From contig NZ_JAIWPR010000016.1 of NCBI RefSeq assembly GCF_021191635.1, positions 34,776 to 98,775 of the forward strand: DNA of 64,000 nucleotides, given 5' to 3'. Source of the stretch: Alterluteimonas quercicellularis. GTDB lineage: Bacteria > Pseudomonadota > Gammaproteobacteria > Xanthomonadales > Xanthomonadaceae. Below, in pieces: positions 37,192 through 46,977 of the stretch. Made by a program: the position numbers and the translations under genes. Numbering within the stretch: the stretch's first letter is position 1; each line of letters begins with the position of its first letter. A model generated the notes under the pieces. It was not told where the DNA came from. It saw only the letters and a program-made list of their open reading frames with translations, and did not search any database.

Positions 37192-39960
37192 TCAGGCGGC
37201 GACGATGTTCACGATCTTGCCGGGCACCACGATCACCTTGCGCACCTGCTTGCCTTCCAGGAAGCGGGCGACGTTGGGCTCGTCGAGCGCCTGCGCCTCG
37301 ATCGCGGGGCGCTCGGCGTCCACCGCGACCTCGATGGTGCCGCGCAGCTTGCCGTTCACCTGGACCGCCAGCACCGCCGCGTCGCGGGCCAGCGCGGCGG
37401 GGTCGGCCTGCGGGAAGCCGGCGTCCTCCAGCAGCGTCTCCGGGTGGCCCAGCAGCTGCCAAAGCGCGTGGCCGGCATGCGGGGCGATCGGGTTGAGCAT
37501 CCGCACCATGGCCTCGAAGGCCTCCTGCCGCAGCGCACGCGCCCCTTCGCCCGCCTCGTCGAAGCGCGCGACGTGGTTCAGCAGCTCCATGATCGCGGCG
37601 ATCGCGGTGTTGAAGCTGTGCCGGCGGCCGTAGTCGTCGCCGACCTTCTGGATGGTCTCGTGCAGCTGCCGGCGCAGCGCCCGCTGCGCCGGCGTGGGCG
37701 CCTGCCCGTCCGCAGCGGCCGGCGCCGGGCCGGCGGCGGCGTGGCGCGCGACCTGGGTCCACAGCCGGCGCAGGAAGCGCGCCATGCCTTCCACGCCGGA
37801 CTCGTTCCACTCCAGCGACTGGTCCGGCGGCGCGGCGAACATGGAGAACAGGCGCACGGTATCGGCGCCGTACTTGTCGACCATCGCGCGCGGATCGACG
37901 CCGTTGTTCTTCGACTTCGACATCTTCTCGATGCCGCCGATCCGCACCGGGCGCCCGTCGGCCTTCAGCGTCGCGCCGGTCACCCGCCCCCTGTCGTCGC
38001 GCTCGACCTCGACGTCGGCGGGGTTGAACCACTCGCGCGCGCCGTCGTCGGCCTCGCGGTAGTAGGTCTCGGCGATCACCATGCCCTGGGTCAGCAGGTT
38101 GACCGCGGGCTCGTCGCTGTCGACCAGGCCCTCGTCGCGCAGCAGCTTGTGGTAGAAGCGGAAGTACAGCAGGTGCAGGATCGCGTGCTCGATGCCGCCG
38201 ACGTACTGGTCGACCGGCGTCCAGTACCTGGCGCGCTCGTCGACCATGTCGGCCGCGCCCGGCGAGGTGTAGCGGGCGTAGTACCAGCTCGACTCCATGA
38301 AGGTGTCGAAGGTGTCGGTCTCGCGCTCGGCCGGGCCGCCGCACTGCGGGCAGATGGTGCGCCGCCATTCGGGATCGGCCTTGATCGGCGACTGTACGAC
38401 GCCCTTGGAGAAGGCGTCGGCCACGTCCTCGGGCAGCACCACCGGCAGCTGGTCCTCCGGCACCGGCACCGCGCCGCAGGCGTCGCAGTAGATCACCGGG
38501 ATCGGGCAGCCCCAGTAGCGCTGGCGGCTCACGCCCCAGTCGCGCAGGCGGAAGTTGACCCGGCGCGCGCCGCCGCCCTCGCGCTCGAAGCGCTCGGCCA
38601 GCGCGGCGAAGGCGCCATCGAAGTCGAGGCCGTCGTACTCGCCGGAGTTGATCAGCGTGCCGCGCTCGGTGAACGCGCCGCGCTGCTCGATGCCCTCCAG
38701 GTAGTCGCGCACCACCGCCACCGCGGCCGCGGTGTCGTAGGCGTCGACCGAGCCGCCGGCCAGCGCGGCCTGGAACGGGTCGGCGTCGTGGGCCACGTCG
38801 CCGGCCACCTCGGCCAGCGCGTCGCGCACCGCCGGCGGCACGACCACCGGCCGCACCGGCAGGCCGTAGGCCCGGGCGAACTCCCAGTCGCGCTGGTCGT
38901 GCGCGGGCACCGCCATCACCGCGCCGGTGCCGTAGCCCATCAGCACGAAGTTGGCCACGTAGATCGGCACGTCCTCGCCGGTGACCGGGTGGATCGCCCA
39001 CTGCCCGGTGGCCATGCCGCGCTTTTCCTGGGTCTCCAGCTCGGCTTCCGAGACCCCGCCGCGCCTGAGCTCATCGAGGAACGCGGCGAGTTCCGGATTG
39101 CCTTGCGCGGCGCGCAGCGCCAGCGGGTGCTCGCCGGCGATGCTGATGAAGGTCGCCCCCATCAGCGTGTCCGGGCGCGTGGTGTAGACGACGAGTTCCC
39201 TCAGCTCCGGCGGCAGGTCCTCGCCGTCGACCCTGAACGCGATCTCCAGGCCCTCGCTGCGACCGATCCAGTTGCGCTGCATGGTCTTGACCGATTCCGG
39301 CCAGCCGGGCAGCGCGTCGAGGCCGTCCAGCAGTTCCTGCGCGTAGTCGGTGATCTTCAGGAACCACTGCGGGATCTCGCGCTTCTCCACCAGCGCGCCC
39401 GAGCGCCAGCCGCGGCCGTCGACGACCTGCTCGTTGGCGAGCACGGTCTGGTCCACCGGGTCCCAGTTCACCACCGCGTTGCGGCGGTAGGCCAGGCCCT
39501 TTTTCAGCAGCCGCACGAACATGCGCTGCTCGTGGACGTAGTAGTCCGGCTGGCAGGTGGCGAACTCGCGGCTCCAGTCGATCGCGTAGCCCAGCGCCTT
39601 CAGCTGGCCGCGCATGTGCTCGATGTTGGCGTAGGTCCACTTCGCCGGCGCGGTGGCGTGCTTGATCGCCGCGTTCTCGGCCGGCAGCCCGAACGCGTCC
39701 CAGCCCATCGGCTGCAGCACGTTGCGGCCGGCCATGCGCTGGTAGCGGCTGATGACGTCGCCGATGGTGTAGTTGCGCACGTGCCCCATGTGCAGCGCGC
39801 CGGACGGGTACGGCAGCATCGACAGGCAGTAGAACTTCTCCCCTTCCGCGTCCTCGCGCACCTCGAAGGCCCCGGTCGCGTCCCAGAAGCGCTGCGCGGC
39901 GGCCTCGACGGCGGCGGGATCGTAGGGGCGTGCGGGAACGGGAGCGGCGTCGGTCGACAC
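37192..39960 (-). CDS. leuS: Leucyl-tRNA synthetase
   Basis: LeuS charges tRNA-Leu. The 922-residue class I enzyme has the HIGH-type motif in [17 protein letters not shown] near residue 50. It has a CP1 editing domain ([20 protein letters not shown]), the zinc-binding [20 protein letters not shown], and the KMSKS loop ([15 protein letters not shown]). It also has the anticodon-binding domain and the C-terminal [15 protein letters not shown]. The start is GTG at 39960 ([18 protein letters not shown]). leuS-lptE-holA-nadD-rsfS-rlmH is probably one operon. Confidence 0.97.
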   Translation of the reverse strand: MSTDAAPVPARPYDPAAVEAAAQRFWDATGAFEVREDAEGEKFYCLSMLPYPSGALHMGHVRNYTIGDVISRYQRMAGRNVLQPMGWDAFGLPAENAAIKHATAPAKWTYANIEHMRGQLKALGYAIDWSREFATCQPDYYVHEQRMFVRLLKKGLAYRRNAVVNWDPVDQTVLANEQVVDGRGWRSGALVEKREIPQWFLKITDYAQELLDGLDALPGWPESVKTMQRNWIGRSEGLEIAFRVDGEDLPPELRELVVYTTRPDTLMGATFISIAGEHPLALRAAQGNPELAAFLDELRRGGVSEAELETQEKRGMATGQWAIHPVTGEDVPIYVANFVLMGYGTGAVMAVPAHDQRDWEFARAYGLPVRPVVVPPAVRDALAEVAGDVAHDADPFQAALAGGSVDAYDTAAAVAVVRDYLEGIEQRGAFTERGTLINSGEYDGLDFDGAFAALAERFEREGGGARRVNFRLRDWGVSRQRYWGCPIPVIYCDACGAVPVPEDQLPVVLPEDVADAFSKGVVQSPIKADPEWRRTICPQCGGPAERETDTFDTFMESSWYYARYTSPGAADMVDERARYWTPVDQYVGGIEHAILHLLYFRFYHKLLRDEGLVDSDEPAVNLLTQGMVIAETYYREADDGAREWFNPADVEVERDDRGRVTGATLKADGRPVRIGGIEKMSKSKNNGVDPRAMVDKYGADTVRLFSMFAAPPDQSLEWNESGVEGMARFLRRLWTQVARHAAAGPAPAAADGQAPTPAQRALRRQLHETIQKVGDDYGRRHSFNTAIAAIMELLNHVARFDEAGEGARALRQEAFEAMVRMLNPIAPHAGHALWQLLGHPETLLEDAGFPQADPAALARDAAVLAVQVNGKLRGTIEVAVDAERPAIEAQALDEPNVARFLEGKQVRKVIVVPGKIVNIVAA

Positions 39961-40186
39961 GGTGGCGGCAGTCGGGGGAGAGGGCCGGCAAGCCTAACGC
40001 AGCCGCCCGCGGGCCGCCACGCGGCGGACGCAACGGGCCCGCCGCGGCACGTGCGGACCGCATGGGAGCACGCGCCGCCACGCGGCGGGCGCACGGAACT
40101 CGCTGCGCACGCGGGGCCCGCACAGGCGCCTGCGCCACCACGCGGCGTGCACGCGGGCCTTGCGCCCCGCCGGTAGACTGCCCGCA
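39961..40186. other. Divergent intergenic region with repeated GC palindromes
   Basis: About 226 bp separate leuS and the GGDEF gene. It contains three degenerate copies of CGCCACGCGGCGG-CGCA at about 40015, 40075 and 40137, spaced about 60 bp, each able to form a small hairpin. A TTAGGCT on the minus strand (about 40000) may be the leuS -10 box, and TAGACT at 40174-40179 serves the plus-strand gene. No gene is credible here. Confidence 0.5.
40174..40179 (+). promoter_or_regulatory. -10-like box TAGACT before the CHASE3-GGDEF gene
   Basis: TAGACT ends 7 nt before the ATG at 40187, leaving no room for a leader or Shine-Dalgarno. It is likely a leaderless start, the same geometry as at xseB, maf and the DUF502 gene. 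Confidence 0.5.
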
Positions 40187-41902
40187 ATGACCGGCCAGCC
40201 CGCCCGCTACCGACGCCTGCGCATCCCCGCCGTGCTGCTGGCGCTGGCCTTGCTGACGGGCACCGGCATCGCCGCGGTGACCGGCGTGCGCAGCCTGAGC
40301 CAGACCAACCGCTGGCTGGAGCACAGCTACCGCGTCATCAACCTGCTCGACTCCGCCGAGGGCGCGGTGCTGGCGGCCGAGTCCAGCGCGCGGGCCTATC
40401 GGCTGACCGCGCGCAGCCCCTATCGCCCGCAGTATTTCGACGCCATCGCCCGCGCCGAGCGCCTGGGCGGCGACCTGATCGCGGTGACCGCCGACAACCC
40501 CGAGCAGCAGGCCCGCGCCCGCCGCTTCAACGAGGCGATCCTGGAGCACACGCGGGCGTTGCAGATCCTGCTCGACGCCCCCGCGCTGGCCGCGCTGAGC
40601 GAGTCCGAGCGCCAGTCGCGCATCGACGCCAGCCTGCAGCGCGTCGCCCGCTTCCGCGCGATCAGCCGGGAGATGCTGGCCGCCGAGTCGGACCTGCTGA
40701 AGCAGCGCCAGGCGCGCAGCCAGCGCGAGGCCGGCAACCTGATCGTCTTCATCGTGCTGGCGCTCACCGGCTCGCTGGCGGTGCTGGGCCTGCTGCTGGC
40801 CAGCCTGGCGATCGAGAACCGGCGCAGCCGCCGGCTGGAACGCGAGGCGCGCACCGCCGTGCGCGACCTGCAGCAGTCGCTCGCCCAACGCGACGCCCTG
40901 GCCGAGCAGCGGCGCGCGCAGAGCGTCTACGCGGGCATGCTGCAGAGCTGCCAGACCCGCGACGAGATCATGACGCTGACCGCGCGCACGATCGAGGACC
41001 TGGTGCCGGGCGCCAGCGGCCGCTGCTACCTCTCGCGCACCTCGCAGAACTTCCTGGAGAGCGCCGGCAGCTTCGGCGAGCGCATCGTCAGCAGCGGCGA
41101 CGTGCTCATGAACGACCAGTGCTGGGCGCTGCGCCGGGGCCAGCCGCACTACACCCGCGGGCGCCAGGGCGGGCTGCGCTGCGCGCACATCGATCCCGAC
41201 GTGCCGGTCGACGGGCTGTCGTCGCTGTGCGTGCCGCTGGCCGCGCAGAACAACTCGCTCGGCCTGCTGCACGTGACCGCGCCGACCAGCGACCGCCCCG
41301 ACGACGACAACGACGCCGCGATCATCATCTCGATCGCCGAGCAGATGGGCATGGCGCTGGCCAACCTGCAGCTGCGCGAGACCCTGCGCGTGCAGTCGCT
41401 GCGCGACCCGCTGACCGGGCTGTTCAACCGCCGCTACCTGGAGGAGAGCCTGCAGCGCGAGATGCTGCGCTGCGAGCGCCGCCGGCTGCCGTTGTCGCTG
41501 CTGATGCTCGACGTGGACCACTTCAAGCAGTTCAACGACCGCCACGGCCACGCCGCCGGCGACGCGGTGCTGGCGCAGGTGGGGCGCGTGCTGCAGTCGC
41601 AGGTCCGCAGCGAGGATCTCGCCTGCCGCTACGGCGGCGAGGAGTTCACGGTGATCATGCCCGAGGTCGACGGCGAGACCGCGGTCCGCCGCGGCAACGA
41701 GATCCGCACCGCGATCTCGGCCACCACCATCCTGCACATGGGCAAGACCCTGGGCCCGGTCACCGCCTCGGTCGGCATCGCCACCGCGCCCGCCGACAGC
41801 GCCGACCCGGGTTCGCTGCAGGAGATCGCCGACGCCACCCTCTACCGCGCCAAGGCCGAGGGCCGCGACCGCGTGCTGCACGCCTCGCTGCCGACGGCGT
41901 AG
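40187..41902 (+). CDS. Membrane diguanylate cyclase (CHASE3-like sensor, GAF, GGDEF)
   Basis: The 571-residue product has two membrane helices (about residues 10-30 and 185-207) flanking a helical periplasmic sensor of CHASE3 type. A coiled coil, a GAF-like domain (about 240-400) and a C-terminal GGDEF domain follow. The active-site loop is GGEEF (about 483-487). An inhibitory I-site RSED lies five residues before it (RSEDLACRYGGEEF), so product-inhibited c-di-GMP synthesis is expected. DPLTGLFNRRYLEE and LMLDVDHFKQFNDRHGH are intact. The input signal is unknown. A TAGACT box 7 nt upstream supports the start at 40187. Confidence 0.9.
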   Translation: MTGQPARYRRLRIPAVLLALALLTGTGIAAVTGVRSLSQTNRWLEHSYRVINLLDSAEGAVLAAESSARAYRLTARSPYRPQYFDAIARAERLGGDLIAVTADNPEQQARARRFNEAILEHTRALQILLDAPALAALSESERQSRIDASLQRVARFRAISREMLAAESDLLKQRQARSQREAGNLIVFIVLALTGSLAVLGLLLASLAIENRRSRRLEREARTAVRDLQQSLAQRDALAEQRRAQSVYAGMLQSCQTRDEIMTLTARTIEDLVPGASGRCYLSRTSQNFLESAGSFGERIVSSGDVLMNDQCWALRRGQPHYTRGRQGGLRCAHIDPDVPVDGLSSLCVPLAAQNNSLGLLHVTAPTSDRPDDDNDAAIIISIAEQMGMALANLQLRETLRVQSLRDPLTGLFNRRYLEESLQREMLRCERRRLPLSLLMLDVDHFKQFNDRHGHAAGDAVLAQVGRVLQSQVRSEDLACRYGGEEFTVIMPEVDGETAVRRGNEIRTAISATTILHMGKTLGPVTASVGIATAPADSADPGSLQEIADATLYRAKAEGRDRVLHASLPTA

Positions 41903-41945
41903 GACTCCGCGGCGGCAGGTCGCGCGCGCCCCGCGACCGGCGCCT

Positions 41946-42512
41946 TCACACGCCCCGGGGCGGCAGCCGCCAGGCCATCCACAGCGTCCACAGGCTCCAC
42001 AGCGCCAGCAGCAGGCGGTCGACGACGCCCGGCGTCGCCAGCGTCCAGACCAGGGCCACGGCCACCGCGGCGGCCGCCGAGCCCCGCCGCCCCGGCAGCG
42101 CCGCCGCCGACAGCACCGCCGCCGCGCCGAACGCCAGCGCCCAAGCCGTCCAGGCGGCCGCGTGCGCGCGGCTGCGGCCCGCGTCCAGTTCGTTGGGGTC
42201 CAAAGGCAACAGGCCCTGCGCGGCGAACAGCAGCGCGGCCAGCAGCCACAACCGCAGAGCGACGCCCGCCCACAGCGAGGCGTCTGCCCCGAGCCGGCGG
42301 CGGGCACGCCAGGCGGTCAGCGCGAGCGCGCCGCCGGGCAGCACGAAGGCCAGCGCGTTGAACCAGCCTGCATGCGGCACCCCGCTCGCGCCCGGCAGCG
42401 ACAGCGGCAGCCCGCCCGGCAGCGACAACGCCCGCGGAAACGCCAGCACCGCGCCCCAGGTCAGCGCGTGGGCGCCGAGCGCGAGCGCGGCCGCGCGCGG
42501 ATCGCGCCTCAT
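41946..42512 (-). CDS. Membrane protein of a coupled HTH cassette (distal member)
   Basis: The 188-residue product has about five hydrophobic helices ([58 protein letters not shown] and others) and no recognised family. Its ATG overlaps the stop of the HTH gene (ATGA), so it is translationally coupled to it. The role is unknown; context suggests it is controlled by, or acts with, the HTH regulator. Confidence 0.65.
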   Translation of the reverse strand: MRRDPRAAALALGAHALTWGAVLAFPRALSLPGGLPLSLPGASGVPHAGWFNALAFVLPGGALALTAWRARRRLGADASLWAGVALRLWLLAALLFAAQGLLPLDPNELDAGRSRAHAAAWTAWALAFGAAAVLSAAALPGRRGSAAAAVAVALVWTLATPGVVDRLLLALWSLWTLWMAWRLPPRGV

Positions 42513-42721
42513 CCCGTCCACCGGAACACGTCCTCGACCCCCAGCCCGAACGCCCGCGCGATCCGGAACGCCAGCGCCAGCGAGGGGCCGTAGCGCCCCG
42601 CCTCGAGGGCGATGATCGTCTGCCGGGTCACCCCGCAGGCGTCGGCCAGCGCCTGCTGGGTCATCTCCCCGCGCTCGGCGCGCAGCCGGCGGATGTCGTT
42701 GGCGACCGGGGTGCCGTTCAC
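42509..42721 (-). CDS. Small XRE-family HTH regulator (YozG-like)
   Basis: The 70-residue product is essentially one helix-turn-helix domain: [20 protein letters not shown] then [20 protein letters not shown] and [20 protein letters not shown]. This compact type is often coupled with membrane-protein genes. The GTG start at 42721 overlaps the upstream stop (GTGA) and its own stop overlaps the downstream ATG, so three genes are read as a chain. It probably binds the AT-rich promoter near 43230-43262, by inference. Confidence 0.8.
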   Translation of the reverse strand: MNGTPVANDIRRLRAERGEMTQQALADACGVTRQTIIALEAGRYGPSLALAFRIARAFGLGVEDVFRWTG

Positions 42722-43209
42722 CGGCGCGCCCGGCGGTACGCCGAAGCGACCGCCAGGTGGCCGGCCAGGTCGGCGGCGACGAGCGCGCACAGCAGGAGCC
42801 CCGGCAAGCGCAGCGGCGGCCCCGACAGCAGCGCCTCGCGCAGCGGCGGGATCGCCAGCGCGACGGCCAGGACGGCCACGGCGGCGCTGGCGGCGGCCCG
42901 GAACGCGCGCTCGCCGTGGGCGCGCAGCGCCACGTCGCGTTCGTCCTCCAGCGCCCCGCGGCGTCGGCGCTCGTCGCGCAGCGCACGGCCGCGGAACCAG
43001 GGCGACAACGCCAGGCAGCACGCGACCGCCGCGAACGCGGGCCACCGGCCCTGCGCGACCACGGCCACGGCGGCGAAGACGCCCAGGCCGGCCAGCGCGG
43101 CCGCCATGCGGCGGGCGAAGCGCTCGCCGAAGGCGACCGCCGGACCGCGGGCGCCGGAAGGAGTCGGAAAGGCGTGCACGATGCGCCTGCAGTGGAAACG
43201 ACGCGGCAT
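42718..43209 (-). CDS. Membrane protein of a coupled HTH cassette (first member)
   Basis: The product is up to 163 residues with about four membrane helices ([72 protein letters not shown]) and a charged loop between the second and third. The start may be the ATG at 43209 or the GTG at 43179. The family is unrecognised, similar in design to DUF2178-type proteins linked to small HTH regulators. It is the first gene of the cassette. Confidence 0.6.
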   Translation of the reverse strand: MPRRFHCRRIVHAFPTPSGARGPAVAFGERFARRMAAALAGLGVFAAVAVVAQGRWPAFAAVACCLALSPWFRGRALRDERRRRGALEDERDVALRAHGERAFRAAASAAVAVLAVALAIPPLREALLSGPPLRLPGLLLCALVAADLAGHLAVASAYRRARR

Positions 43210-43230
43210 CCTGGCGTCGCATCCGGAACG

Positions 43231-43262
43231 ATGTCAAGAATTCCTTACATGTCTTGTATCCT
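43231..43262. promoter_or_regulatory. AT-rich promoter/operator candidate between divergent genes
   Basis: This is one of the few AT-rich stretches in the window, with AAGAATTCCTT and ACATGT palindromes. It has TTGACA reading toward the HTH cassette (43237-43232) and a TATCCT box (43257-43262) reading toward the CnoX-like gene. It is a plausible operator for the small HTH regulator. Confidence 0.45.
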
Positions 43263-43332
43263 GCGCGAGCATCGCCACCTCTTTGGACGACGCGCCGCCG
43301 GCGCCCCCCCTCGTCCGCAACCGGGATTCCTC

Positions 43333-44226
43333 ATGCTGCTCAATGGCCTACCTTCCGACCCCGCCGCCGCATCGCGCCACGTCGTCGACGCCACCGCCGC
43401 CAACTTCGAGACCGAGATCCTGCAGCAGTCGCTGCAGACGCCGGTGCTGATCGATTTCTGGGCGGAATGGTGCGGCCCGTGCAAGACCCTCGGCCCGATC
43501 CTCGAGAAGCTGGCCGCCGAATACGGCGGCGCGTTCGTGCTGGCCAAGGTCGACGTGGACCGCGAGCCGCAGCTGGCCGCCGCCTTCCAGATCCGCTCGG
43601 TGCCCACGGTGTTCCTGCTGATCGAGGGCCAGCCGGTCGACGGCTTCCCCGGCGCGCTGCCGGAAGGCCAGGTGCGCGAGTTCCTGGCCCGCCACGGCAT
43701 CGTGCCCGGCGAGGCCGCGGCCGACGCCGACGCGGGCGCCGAGGCGGCGCCGCCCGATCCGGTCGCCGAGGTCGCGCGGCTGCGCGAGGCGGTGGCGGCC
43801 GACCCCGGCCAGGACGAGCTGAAGCTCGACCTGGCCCTGGCGCTGCTGCGCACCGGCGAGTCCGAGGAGGCCGGGCGCCTGCTCGACGCCCTGCCCGCCA
43901 ACCTGGCCACCGACGACCGCAGCGTGCAGGCGCGCGCGCGCCTGGGCTTCGCCGCGCTGCTGAAGGACGCGCCGCCGCGCGCCGCGCTGGAGCAGGCGAT
44001 CGCCGCCGATCCCGCCGACCTGCGCGCGCGGCACCTGCTCGGCGCGCGCGAGATCGTCGAGGGCAACGCCGAGGCCGGCCTGGCGCAGTTCCTGGCCATG
44101 CTGCAGCAGGACCGCGACTTCGACGACGGGCTGCCGCGGCGCAGCCTGATCGACGCCTTCCGCGTGGTCGAGGACGCCGAACTGGTCGGGCGCTACCGGC
44201 GGCGGATGGCCTCGCTGCTGTTCTGA
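43333..44226 (+). CDS. CnoX-like thioredoxin-TPR protein (YbbN family)
   Basis: The 297-residue product has an N-terminal thioredoxin domain with a full WCGPC active site at residues 46-50 (WAEWCGPCKTLGPILEKLA) and the cis-Pro segment RSVPTVFLL. A TPR-like C-terminal domain follows (VARLREAVAADPGQDELKLD and on), ending in the conserved RRRMASLLF. CnoX proteins hold client proteins under chlorine stress and pass them to GroEL. The E. coli protein has lost the CxxC, whereas this one keeps it, so it may also be redox-active. The ATG at 43333 gives the family N-terminus. Confidence 0.9.
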   Translation: MLLNGLPSDPAAASRHVVDATAANFETEILQQSLQTPVLIDFWAEWCGPCKTLGPILEKLAAEYGGAFVLAKVDVDREPQLAAAFQIRSVPTVFLLIEGQPVDGFPGALPEGQVREFLARHGIVPGEAAADADAGAEAAPPDPVAEVARLREAVAADPGQDELKLDLALALLRTGESEEAGRLLDALPANLATDDRSVQARARLGFAALLKDAPPRAALEQAIAADPADLRARHLLGAREIVEGNAEAGLAQFLAMLQQDRDFDDGLPRRSLIDAFRVVEDAELVGRYRRRMASLLF

Positions 44227-44307
44227 TCCCGCGCTCCGGCCGGGGCGCTGCATCCATACTTTTGCGTATGGTAGGCTGCGGGCCAACGCCCCAGCCCGCC
44301 GTGCCGC

Positions 44308-44757
44308 ATGACGCCCCGCCGCCTGCGCCTGATCATGAACCTGTGGCCGCCGTTCCTGGCGGCCGGCATCCGCGTGCGCCACCTGGCCGAGGACTGGCGC
44401 AGCGCCCGCGTCGAGCTGCGCCTGCGGCCGTGGAACCGCAACTACGTCGGCACCCACTTCGGCGGCAGCCTGTTCGCCATGACCGACCCGTTCTGGATGA
44501 TCCTGGTCAAGGAGGCGATGGGCCCGGACTACTACGTCTGGGACCGCGCCGCCGAGATCGAGTTCGTCAAGCCCGGCCGCGGCACCGTGCACGCCGAGTT
44601 CCGGCTCGGCGACGAGGCGCTGGCACGGATCCGCGAGGCGACCGACGGCGGCGGCAAGCACCTGCACTGGTTCGAGACCGAGGTCGCGGACGCGGACGGC
44701 GACGTGGTGGCGCGGCTGCGCAAGCAGGTCTACGTGCGCCGCAAGAAGGACCGCTGA
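44308..44757 (+). CDS. DUF4442 hot-dog-fold thioesterase-like protein
   Basis: The 149-residue product begins MTPRRLRLIMNLWPPFLAAG. It shows the DUF4442 core WNRNYVGTHFGGSLFAMTDP and AEIEFVKPGRGTVHAEFRL, a hot-dog fold related to acyl-CoA thioesterases such as the YiiD C-terminal domain. The His/Gly-rich VGTHFGGS loop is the likely active-site region. The substrate is unknown. A TAGGCT box lies 30 nt upstream (44272-44277). Confidence 0.85.
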   Translation: MTPRRLRLIMNLWPPFLAAGIRVRHLAEDWRSARVELRLRPWNRNYVGTHFGGSLFAMTDPFWMILVKEAMGPDYYVWDRAAEIEFVKPGRGTVHAEFRLGDEALARIREATDGGGKHLHWFETEVADADGDVVARLRKQVYVRRKKDR

Positions 44758-44836
44758 CGCGACGACAGCGGACCCGGAAGGAAGTTCACCACGCAGCCAC
44801 CGCGCGCGGCTATGCTGAATGCCGACAGGGGCCGCC

Positions 44837-46870
44837 ATGCACGATCCTCACCGCCACCGCGACGCGCAGCCGTTGCCGGACATCCCCGGCTATCGCCTGC
44901 TGCGCGCGATCGCCGAGGGCGGCATGTCGACCGTCTACCTGGCGCGCCAGGAGGCGCTGGGGCGCGAGGTGGCGATCAAGGTGATGCGCCCGGAGGCGCT
45001 GGTCGACGAGGTCGGCCGGCGCCGCTTCGAGAACGAGGCGCGCACCATCGGCCGGCTCGAGCACCCGCACATCGTCGGCATCCACCAGATCGGGCGCAGC
45101 GCCGACGACCGGCCCTTCTTCGCCATGCCCTACATGCCGCGCGGCCACCTCGGCCAGCGCGACCTGACCGGCGACGAGGCGCGGGTGCGCGAGATCCTGC
45201 GCGCGCTGCTCTCGGCGCTGGCCTACGCCCACTCGCGCGGCGTCGTGCACCGCGACGTCAAGGCCGAGAACGTGCTGTTCGACGAGTCCGACCGGCCGAT
45301 GCTGGCCGACTTCGGCATCGCCCTGCGGCGCGGCTACGGCAGCCGCGTGACCAGCGCCGGGCTCGCCCTGGGCAGCACCGCCTACATGGCGCCGGAGCAG
45401 GCGCGCGGCGACGAGGTCGACCACCGCGCCGACCTCTACGCGCTGGGCGTGCTGACCTGGGAGATGCTGACCGGGCGCCTGCCGTTCGAGGCGCAGGACG
45501 CGCTGTCGATGGCGGTGATGCACGCGCAGGACCCGATCCCGCGCCTGCCGCCGGCGCTGCGGCACTGGCAGCGCTTCATCGACCGCGCGATGGCCAAGTA
45601 CCCGCTCAAGCGCTTCCACGACGCCAACGACATGCTGCAGGCGCTCGAGCGCGTGCCGCGGCGCCCGCCGCGGCACTTCGCTCCCCGCGACGCCGTCGCC
45701 GCGGCGCTGCCGCGCCTGCGGGCGCTGCCGCGCGCGGCCTGGATCGCCGGCGCGCTGGTGCTGGGGGCGGCCGGGCTCGCTCTCGCCCTGCGGCCGGGCG
45801 CCGACCAGGGCCCCGGCTTCTTCCGCGCCGCGCCCGCGCCCGCCGGCGCGCCCGCCGCGCAGTCGCCCGCCGGTCCCGCGCTGGCTCACCCGGACACCGC
45901 GCTGCTGCGCGCCGCGCCCGAGTCGCGGGCCGGCACCCTGCTGGAGGACGCCAAGCGGCAGCTGCGCCAGGGGCGGCTGACCGCACCCGAAGGCGACAAC
46001 GCCTACGCCAGCGTGATCGCCGCGGCGGCCGCCGACGCCGGGCATCTGGAACTGCCGGCGCTGGCCGGGCGCGTGATCGAGGCGCTGTCGGCGCAGGCGA
46101 CGAAGGCGATCGCCGACGGCGACGACGCCCTCGCCCGCCGCCAGCTCGCGCGCGTGGCCGACCTGGCCGCCCGCACCGGCCAGCAGGCCGCCCCCGCGCT
46201 GGCGGCGACGCGGCGCGAGGTCGCCGCCGCCCTGGCCGCCCGCATCGACGCCGCCGCCGCGCGCTTCGACCGCGACGCCGCGAACCGGGCGCTGGCGCTG
46301 GCCGAGGCCGCCGCGCTGGAGGCGCCGGCGCGCGCCGACCTGCGCCGGCGGGTGGAGGCGGTGCCGGCGGTGGGCGACCTGCTGCCGGGCGATCCGGCGC
46401 AGATGACGGTGATGCGCGCCGGCGACGGCGCCTTCGCGCTGACCCGCCGCGCGATCGGCGTGGACGACTACCGCCGCTTCGCCGAGGCCACCGGGCGGGC
46501 GCCGGCGCTGTGCCGCGAGCGCGCTTCGGTGCTGCGGGTGCTGGCGCGGCGCGACTGGACCTCGCCCGGCTTCGATCAGGCCGGCGGCGACGCCGTGGTC
46601 TGCGTGTCCTGGGACGACGCCGACGCCTATGCGCGCTGGCTCGGCCAGCGCAGCGGCCACCGCTACCGCCTGCCGACCGCAGTGGAGGCGGCGACGCGCG
46701 CGCCCGCGTCCGGCGCCCGCGCGGTCGCGGAATGGCTGCTGGACTGCGAGAACGGCTGCGAGCGCCGCGCGGTGCGCGGCGCCAGCTGGCGCCGCGAGGA
46801 AGGCGCGCGACCGCGCGCGGCCGACCGCGGCTACGACGACGTCGGCTTCCGCCTGGTCCGCGAACCCTGA
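44837..46870 (+). CDS. Membrane Ser/Thr protein kinase with FGE-like extracytoplasmic domain
   Basis: The product is about 677 residues. The N-terminal eukaryotic-type kinase is complete: GMSTVYLAR glycine loop, VAIKVM lysine, VHRDVKAENVLF catalytic loop (about residue 137), LADFGIALR (about 157) and YMAPEQA. One membrane helix follows at about 297-317 (AWIAGALVLGAAGLALAL). Then come an Ala-rich helical stalk and, from about residue 520, a domain with the formylglycine-generating-enzyme/sulfatase-modifying fold: VCVSWDDADAYARWLGQRSG, YRLPTAVE, VRGASWR, DVGFRLVRE. The FGE-type part probably binds a ligand rather than oxidising cysteine. The ATG at 44837 fits a TATGCT box at 44811-44816 better than the ATG at 44819. 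Confidence 0.88.
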   Translation: MHDPHRHRDAQPLPDIPGYRLLRAIAEGGMSTVYLARQEALGREVAIKVMRPEALVDEVGRRRFENEARTIGRLEHPHIVGIHQIGRSADDRPFFAMPYMPRGHLGQRDLTGDEARVREILRALLSALAYAHSRGVVHRDVKAENVLFDESDRPMLADFGIALRRGYGSRVTSAGLALGSTAYMAPEQARGDEVDHRADLYALGVLTWEMLTGRLPFEAQDALSMAVMHAQDPIPRLPPALRHWQRFIDRAMAKYPLKRFHDANDMLQALERVPRRPPRHFAPRDAVAAALPRLRALPRAAWIAGALVLGAAGLALALRPGADQGPGFFRAAPAPAGAPAAQSPAGPALAHPDTALLRAAPESRAGTLLEDAKRQLRQGRLTAPEGDNAYASVIAAAAADAGHLELPALAGRVIEALSAQATKAIADGDDALARRQLARVADLAARTGQQAAPALAATRREVAAALAARIDAAAARFDRDAANRALALAEAAALEAPARADLRRRVEAVPAVGDLLPGDPAQMTVMRAGDGAFALTRRAIGVDDYRRFAEATGRAPALCRERASVLRVLARRDWTSPGFDQAGGDAVVCVSWDDADAYARWLGQRSGHRYRLPTAVEAATRAPASGARAVAEWLLDCENGCERRAVRGASWRREEGARPRAADRGYDDVGFRLVREP

Positions 46871-46965
46871 GCCCGCAGCTCCCGCCAGGGCGGCCGCGGG
46901 ATTCGCCGCGCAAGGGCAAGCGCTTCGCTGCCGGAGTACGGGCTTCCGCCCGAGGCGCTAGGGCC

Positions 46966-46971
46966 TAGAAT
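46966..46971 (+). promoter_or_regulatory. -10-like box TAGAAT before the DUF502 gene
   Basis: CCTAGAATCCGCCC directly precedes the ATG, with 6 nt between box and start, consistent with a leaderless mRNA. Confidence 0.5.
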
Positions 46972-46977
46972 CCGCCC

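Noticed and set aside
39961..40186. Spaced palindromes considered as a CRISPR array
   Set aside because: Only three degenerate units with unequal spacing, no conserved repeat of 23-37 bp, and no cas genes.
44819..44836. ATG at 44819 as the start of the kinase gene
   Set aside because: It lies 2 nt after the likely -10 box TATGCT. The ATG at 44837 has the better spacing and a GGGG-rich site upstream.
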